Shown here piece by piece: positions 59,641 to 64,000 of a DNA stretch of 64,000 bases. The number at the start of each line of letters is the position of its first letter. Position 1 is the stretch's first letter. The position numbers and the translations under genes are program-made. The DNA comes from Aquarana catesbeiana (lineage: Eukaryota; Chordata; Amphibia; Anura; Ranidae): the NCBI RefSeq assembly GCF_042186555.1, contig NC_133324.1, positions 4,557,558 through 4,621,557 on the forward strand, written 5' to 3'. The notes beneath the pieces are model-generated. The model did no database searches. It saw only the letters and a list, made by a program, of their open reading frames with translations, and was not told the DNA's origin.

Positions 59641-60029
59641 CCTCTCTCTGAAGTTTATTATCTTAAATAAACTCTTGTCCAATCTATTTTCATCCTCACT
59701 AGATGTCAAGAATCCTACCCTTAGGTGAAAAGTCTGACCTTGGGGGTCCCTAATAACCTCTAGGTGATAACGGGGTGCTACACTAATTAAGAACACTTTG
59801 TGTTTTCCATGTTCTGCATCTTTATTGTGTATTTCACCTCAGCCGCCAGAAGTTCTCCTTCCATGCAGTCTGGAGGTTAGACTGCAGAAGCTGGGACGGC
59901 TTTCCTCTGGGCGTTAGGCCATCTGGAACCTCCCAGTCTCATGATTTCTGGGTTTAGGAGCCAAGCAAAACCTCAGCAAACCTTCTCCCCGGATTCAGCA
60001 GAACTTTATATGAAAATGATTAAATCATA

Positions 60030-60550
60030 TCCCATCCCTGGAGGCTCCTCATACACTGTAGAAGGATCCTCATCCCTGGCGACTCCTCATTCACTGTAGA
60101 AGTATGATCATCCCTGGTGGCTCCTCATACACTGTAGAAGGATCCTCATCCCTGGCAACTCCTCATACACTGTAGAAGGTTCCTCATACTTGGTGGCTCC
60201 TTATACACTGTAGAAGGATCCTCATCCCTGGCGACTCCTCATACACTGTAGAAGGATCCTCATCCCTGGTGACTCCTCATACACTGTAGAAGGTTCCTCA
60301 TACATGGTGGCTCCTCTTCCCTGGTGGGTCCTCATACACTGTAGAAGGCTCCTCATCCCTGGTGGCTCCTCATACACTGTAGAGGGCTCCTCATCCCTAG
60401 CGGCTCTTGATACACTTTAGAGGGCTCCTCATCCCTAGGGGCTACTCGTACAGTGTAGAGGGCCCTTCATCCCTGGTGGCTCCTCATACATTGCAGAGGG
60501 CTCCTCTTACACTATAGAACGCTCCTTGTCCCTGGTGGCTCCTCATTCAT
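60030..60550. repeat. Minisatellite, about 38-bp unit, about 13 copies
   Basis: Unit TCCTCATCCCTGGTGGCTCC, TCATACACTGTAGAAGGA. 60551-60972 to exon 11 is single-copy apart from a short TA run (60902-60917). Confidence 0.93.
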
Positions 60551-60972
60551 ACACTGTAGGAGTCTATTCCTCTCTAAAAGAGCAGGAACATATTAGAAGC
60601 CCAATAAGAGCTGAGAGGCCGATGAAGGTGTCCAGTGTGTCACCACAGCAATTCCAGCAAACAAACCATAAAAAGATGGCCACCATCCCAACCTATAACT
60701 AGTTGTCAGAGTGAGGTGCACATGGAAGAGCTTTACACCGAACACACAAAACTGAACGGACAGATAACCTGCAAAACAAAGTCTGATATCAGTTGGAGGG
60801 TGATGGATTCCTTTTGTAACTTATCACCATAATCGGTATGGTTACATTGACTCCTCTATATCTATGTATCATTACATGTACAGATATACTGTCTCTTTTG
60901 TGTATATATATATATATCTTTGCCTGTGTGGTTGTTGAGAAGCTGACAGGAAGTGTCTCACTCTCTCGGTAG

Positions 60973-61109
60973 TGGTCAGTAAGCGGTATGAATGCGCCAA
61001 CTTTGGTGAACAAGGAATCACGGTGGGATGCTGGGATCTGTACCGCCATGACATTGACTGTCAGTGGATCGATATAACGGACGTCAAACCCGGAAATTAC
61101 ATCCTCCAG
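60973..61109 (+). CDS. loxl3: LOXL3 coding exon 11: cofactor tyrosine
   Basis: Residues 646-691. Acceptor CTCACTCTCTCGGTAG, phase 1 entry, phase 0 exit at CTCCAG|GTAAGA. It encodes VSKRYECANFGEQGITVGC, WDLYRHDIDCQWIDITDV and KPGNYILQ. Tyr of WDLYRHD (about residue 669) lies 36 residues after the Lys of EGHKASFC, the spacing of the lysyl tyrosylquinone pair in LOXL2, so the enzyme should be active. The split codon T|TG reads Leu where I recall Asp in human LOXL3. Confidence 0.96.
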
Positions 61110-61221
61110 GTAAGAACGTTCGGTTATCTACAGCTCTTTCTTCTCAGATATATCACCCATATCTCTTCTATATACCAGCTGGTGGTTTCCTATTGTCTTT
61201 TCGTTTCTCTCCTATTACCAG

Positions 61222-61333
61222 GTTGTCATCAACCCAAATTTTGAGGTGGCCGAGAGCGACTTCACCAATAACGCAATGAAATGTAACTGCAAATACGACG
61301 GCCATCGAATCTGGATACACAACTGCCATATCG
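61222..61333 (+). CDS. loxl3: LOXL3 coding exon 12: near C-terminus
   Basis: Residues 692-728 plus one base. Acceptor CTCCTATTACCAG, phase 0 entry, donor CATATCG|GTGAGC. It encodes VVINPNFEVAESDFTNN, MKCNCKYDGHRIWIHNCHIG. The sequence after the donor does not continue the protein, and I find no exon resembling the usual 20-25 residue C-terminus (SEE...RFERY type) up to 64000, so the last coding exon and 3' UTR lie beyond the window. Confidence 0.96.
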
Positions 61334-61870
61334 GTGAGCACAGATTTATAGTACATATATTAATAAATTATTGGGGTCACCACAATGATTACACCCCCCA
61401 TGCCTAGAAGGACATGGATGTTCTGGAAGGTCAGCAGGATTCTGGATAACATTCGGGGTTGGGGGGGACCTCTGATGTTCATTATACTTTGCTGGGGCCA
61501 ATCTACAGCCGGCTCTAGGCAGCAGACCATGGTGATGGATGTGTATATGATTCCACTAGTTGCAGCATATTGAAAGGTGTCCCCATGGGAGCTTTTTCCT
61601 GCACATTTCCTGTCCCGGGGACACCATTTCCTTCTCACTAGAATCGCATTGCTGGGACCAGCTGGATAAGCCTCATATAAAGCACATTGCGGGGTATTAC
61701 CAAATCTTCCTCTACCATAATAGTGCAGGAACCTGTCTGGAGTGGTGTGCGCCACAATAATTAAGGAGACGGATCTGCCTCAGGTCTACCTATGCCACCT
61801 GTGCCAGTCTCTGTGAGTGAGGTATAAACTCATCTGAATGAACAGAGGGAATGCGGCAGTTTTTCATACA
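61334..61870. other. Start of last intron, unique
   Basis: No exon found: no frame continues the LOXL3 C-terminus. Short open frames here have no recognised domain. Confidence 0.5.
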
Positions 61871-61874
61871 GAAA

Positions 61875-62445
61875 ACTGCCGCGGATCTCCCCCAGGTGTG
61901 ACCTGTTGTACAGGGTGTGTGCTATCAGATCTCCCCCAGGTGTGACCCATAATAAGGGGTGTGTGCCATCAGCAGATCTCCCCCAGGTGTGACCCATCGT
62001 AAGGGGTGTGTGCTGTCAGCAGATCTCCCCAAGGTGTGACCCATTATACGGAGTGTGTGCTGTCAGCAGATGTCCCCCAGGGGTGACCCATCAAAAGGGG
62101 TGTGTGCTATCAATAGATCTTCCCCAGATGTGACCCATCAAAAGGGGTGTGTGCTAGCAATAGATCTTCCCCAGATGTGACCTGTCGTAAAGGTGTGTGT
62201 GCTGTCAGCAGATCTCCCCCAGGTGTGACCCATAATAAGCGGTGTGTGCTGTCAGCAGATCTCCCCCAGATGTGACCCATCGTAAGGGGTGTGTGCTGTC
62301 AGCAGATCTCCCCCAGATGTGACCTGTCATAAGGGGTGTGTGCTGTCAGCAGATCTCCCCCAGATGTGACCTGTCATAAGGGGTGTGTGCTGTCAGCAGA
62401 TCTCCCCCAGGTGTAACTCATCATAAGCGGTGTGTGCTGTCACTA
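61875..62445. repeat. Minisatellite, about 47-bp unit, about 12 copies
   Basis: Unit TGTGCTGTCAGCAGATCTCC, CCCAGGTGTGACCCATCATA, AGGGGTG. Confidence 0.95.
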
Positions 62446-62589
62446 GACCGCTCACCTCCCTCCCTCTGCCCGTGTAGGGATCACACTACATGAGCAGATC
62501 TGAGAACTGATCACTCTTAATTCATGGAGGGTTTATGATGGACAGTTGTTTCCTGTAGTAGGAGGTATATATAATATGGGGAGTGAGTG

Positions 62590-64000
62590 CGGTATTTATA
62601 GAATGTATGGAGGGGTCGTTCCATGTAGGAGGTCGGTATGTATGGAGGGGTTGTTCCATGTAGGAGGTCGGTAAGTATGGAGGGGTCGTTCCATGTAGGA
62701 GGTCGGTATGTGTAGAGGGGTCATTTCATGTAGGAGGTCGGTATGTATGGAGGGGTCGTTCCATGTAGGAGGTCGGTATGTGTAGAGGGGTCGTTCCATG
62801 TAGGAGGTCGGTATGTATGGAGGGGTCGTTCCATGTAGGAGGTCGGTAAGTATGGAGGGGTTGTTCCATGTAGGAGGTCGGTATGTATGGAGGGGTCGTT
62901 CCATGTAGGAGGTCGGTATGTGTAGAGGGGTCATTTCATGTAGGAGGTCGGTATGTATGGAGGGGTCGTTCCATGTAGGAGGTCGGTATGTGTAGAGGGG
63001 TCGTTCCATGTAGGAGGTCGGTATGTATGGAGGGGTCGTTCCATGTAGGAGGTCGGTATGTGTAGAGGGGTCGTTCCATGGAGGAGGTCGGTATGTGTAG
63101 AGGGGTCGTTCCATGGAGGAGGTCGGTATGTGTAGAGGGGTCGTTCCATGTAGGAGGTCGGTATGTATGGAGGGGTCGTTCCATGTAGGAGGTCGGTATG
63201 TATGGAGGGGTCGTTCCATGTAGGAGGTCGGTATGTATGGAGGGGTCGTTCCATGTAGGAGGTCGGTATGTATGGAGGGGTCGTTCCATGTAGGAGGTCG
63301 GTATGTATAGAGGGGTCGTTCCGTGTAGGAGGTCGGTATGTATAGAGGGGTCGTTCTGTGTAAGAGTTCGGTATGTATGGAGGGGTCGTTCCATGTAGGA
63401 GGTCGGTATGTATGGAGGGGTCGTTCCATGTAGGAGGTCGGTATGTATGGAGGGGTCGTTCCATGTAGGAGGTCGGTATGTGTAGAGGGGTCGTTCCATG
63501 TTGGAGGTCGGTATGTGTAGAGGGGTCGTTCCATGTTGGAGGTCGGTATGTGTAGAGGGGTCATTCCATGGAGGAGGTCGTTATGTATGGAGGGGTTGTT
63601 CCATGGAGGAGGTCGATATGTATGGAGGGGTCGTTCCATGGAGGAGGTCGGTATGTATGGAGGGGTCGTTCCATGTAGGAGGTCGGTATGTATGGAGGGG
63701 TCGTTCCATGGAGGAGGTCGGTATGTATGGAGGGGTCGTTCCATGGAGGAGGTCGGTATGTATGGAGGGGTCGTTCCATGGAGGTCGGTATGTATGGAGG
63801 GGTCGTTCCATGTAAGAGGTCGGTATGTATGGAGGGGTCATTTCATGTAGGAGGTCGGTATGTATGGAGGGGTCGTTCCATGGAGGAGGTCGGTATGTGT
63901 AGAGGGGTCGTTCCATGGAGGAGGTCGGTATGTGTAGAGGGGTCGTTCCATGTAGGAGGTCGGTATGTATGGAGGGGTCGTTCCATGGAGGAGGTCGGTA
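62590..64000. repeat. Minisatellite, 35-bp unit, about 40 copies, runs off the window
   Basis: Unit GGAGGTCGGTATGTATGGAG, GGGTCGTTCCATGTA with GTGTAGAGG and CATGGAGG variants. Very homogeneous. Open frames on both strands come from the period and are not genes. Confidence 0.97.

Larger units (their letters stand above)
15223..64000 (+). other. loxl3: LOXL3 gene, lysyl oxidase homolog 3 (3' end beyond window)
   Basis: Secreted copper amine oxidase that oxidises peptidyl lysine to allysine, which starts cross-linking of collagen and elastin. The joined exons encode a signal peptide, four SRCR domains and a C-terminal lysyl oxidase domain, the layout of LOXL2, LOXL3 and LOXL4. Exons 1 (FRLAGFPRK, FTEATGWTHSAKYG), 7 (GGRSQHEGRVEV) and 9 (VQETAYIEDRPLHMLYCAAEEN) match my recollection of human LOXL3 better than LOXL2 or LOXL4. 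Twelve core exons give 728 codons plus one base; with a short last exon outside the window the total is about 750 residues, against 753 for human LOXL3. Exon phases agree at every junction, with GT-AG borders. No frameshift or stop was seen, so the gene looks functional. The promoter and any non-coding first exon were not found. Confidence 0.93.

Noticed and set aside
61340..62590. Last LOXL3 coding exon
   Set aside because: No frame resembling the conserved C-terminus follows any acceptor here; the exon must be beyond 64000.
62596..63744. 382-codon minus-strand frame
   Set aside because: 35-bp minisatellite at the end of the window; frames on the other strand are open too.

Overview
The window reads as vertebrate, almost certainly anuran amphibian, nuclear DNA. 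It carries most of one gene, a lysyl oxidase-like gene on the + strand that I assign to LOXL3, inside an unusual density of minisatellites. By my reading tandem repeats fill roughly half of the 64 kb. The frog assignment is an inference from the LOXL3 exons, a Harbinger-type MITE at 5480-5683 whose TGCCGTGTACACACGG ends I associate with ranid frogs, several hAT elements with intact 8-bp target-site duplications, and LINE and Tc1/mariner fragments.

Layout. 1-15222 is upstream sequence or a 5' intron: minisatellites with units of about 61, 60, 69, 46 and 60-67 bp, a minus-strand LINE fragment and a MITE. No promoter or non-coding first exon could be placed. Coding exons start at 15248 (signal peptide and first half of SRCR1), then 16694-16857 and 17266-17477. 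A 30.7-kb intron (17478-48159) then splits SRCR2; it holds about a dozen minisatellite arrays, two hAT elements, LINE and Tc1 remnants and four small candidate exons. Exons resume at 48160-48394 (end of SRCR2), 48482-48662 and 48943-49097 (SRCR3), two alternative first halves of SRCR4 (50465-50632 and 54493-54648), 54876-55035 (second half of SRCR4), and four catalytic-domain exons (57080-57323, 57649-57764, 60973-61109, 61222-61333). The last exon, about 23 codons by comparison with the human protein, must lie beyond 64000. Joining the core exons gives 728 codons plus one base, which fits a LOXL3 of about 750 residues.

Most interesting points. (1) Four phase-2 symmetric mini-exons (60, 60, 60 and 51 nt) lie in the giant intron. 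All are open in the LOXL3 frame, and they would insert up to 77 lysine-rich, cysteine-free, aromatic-free residues into a loop of SRCR2. Two came from a local segmental duplication, and three are followed just downstream of the donor by a perfect GTTTATT...AATAAAC inverted repeat. (2) The two phase 0-0 exons for the first half of SRCR4 predict mutually exclusive splicing. (3) A possible poison exon at 58035-58101 would stop translation before the cofactor tyrosine. Together these suggest a frog LOXL3 with a combinatorial splicing repertoire in its SRCR region. All of this is sequence inference and needs RNA evidence.
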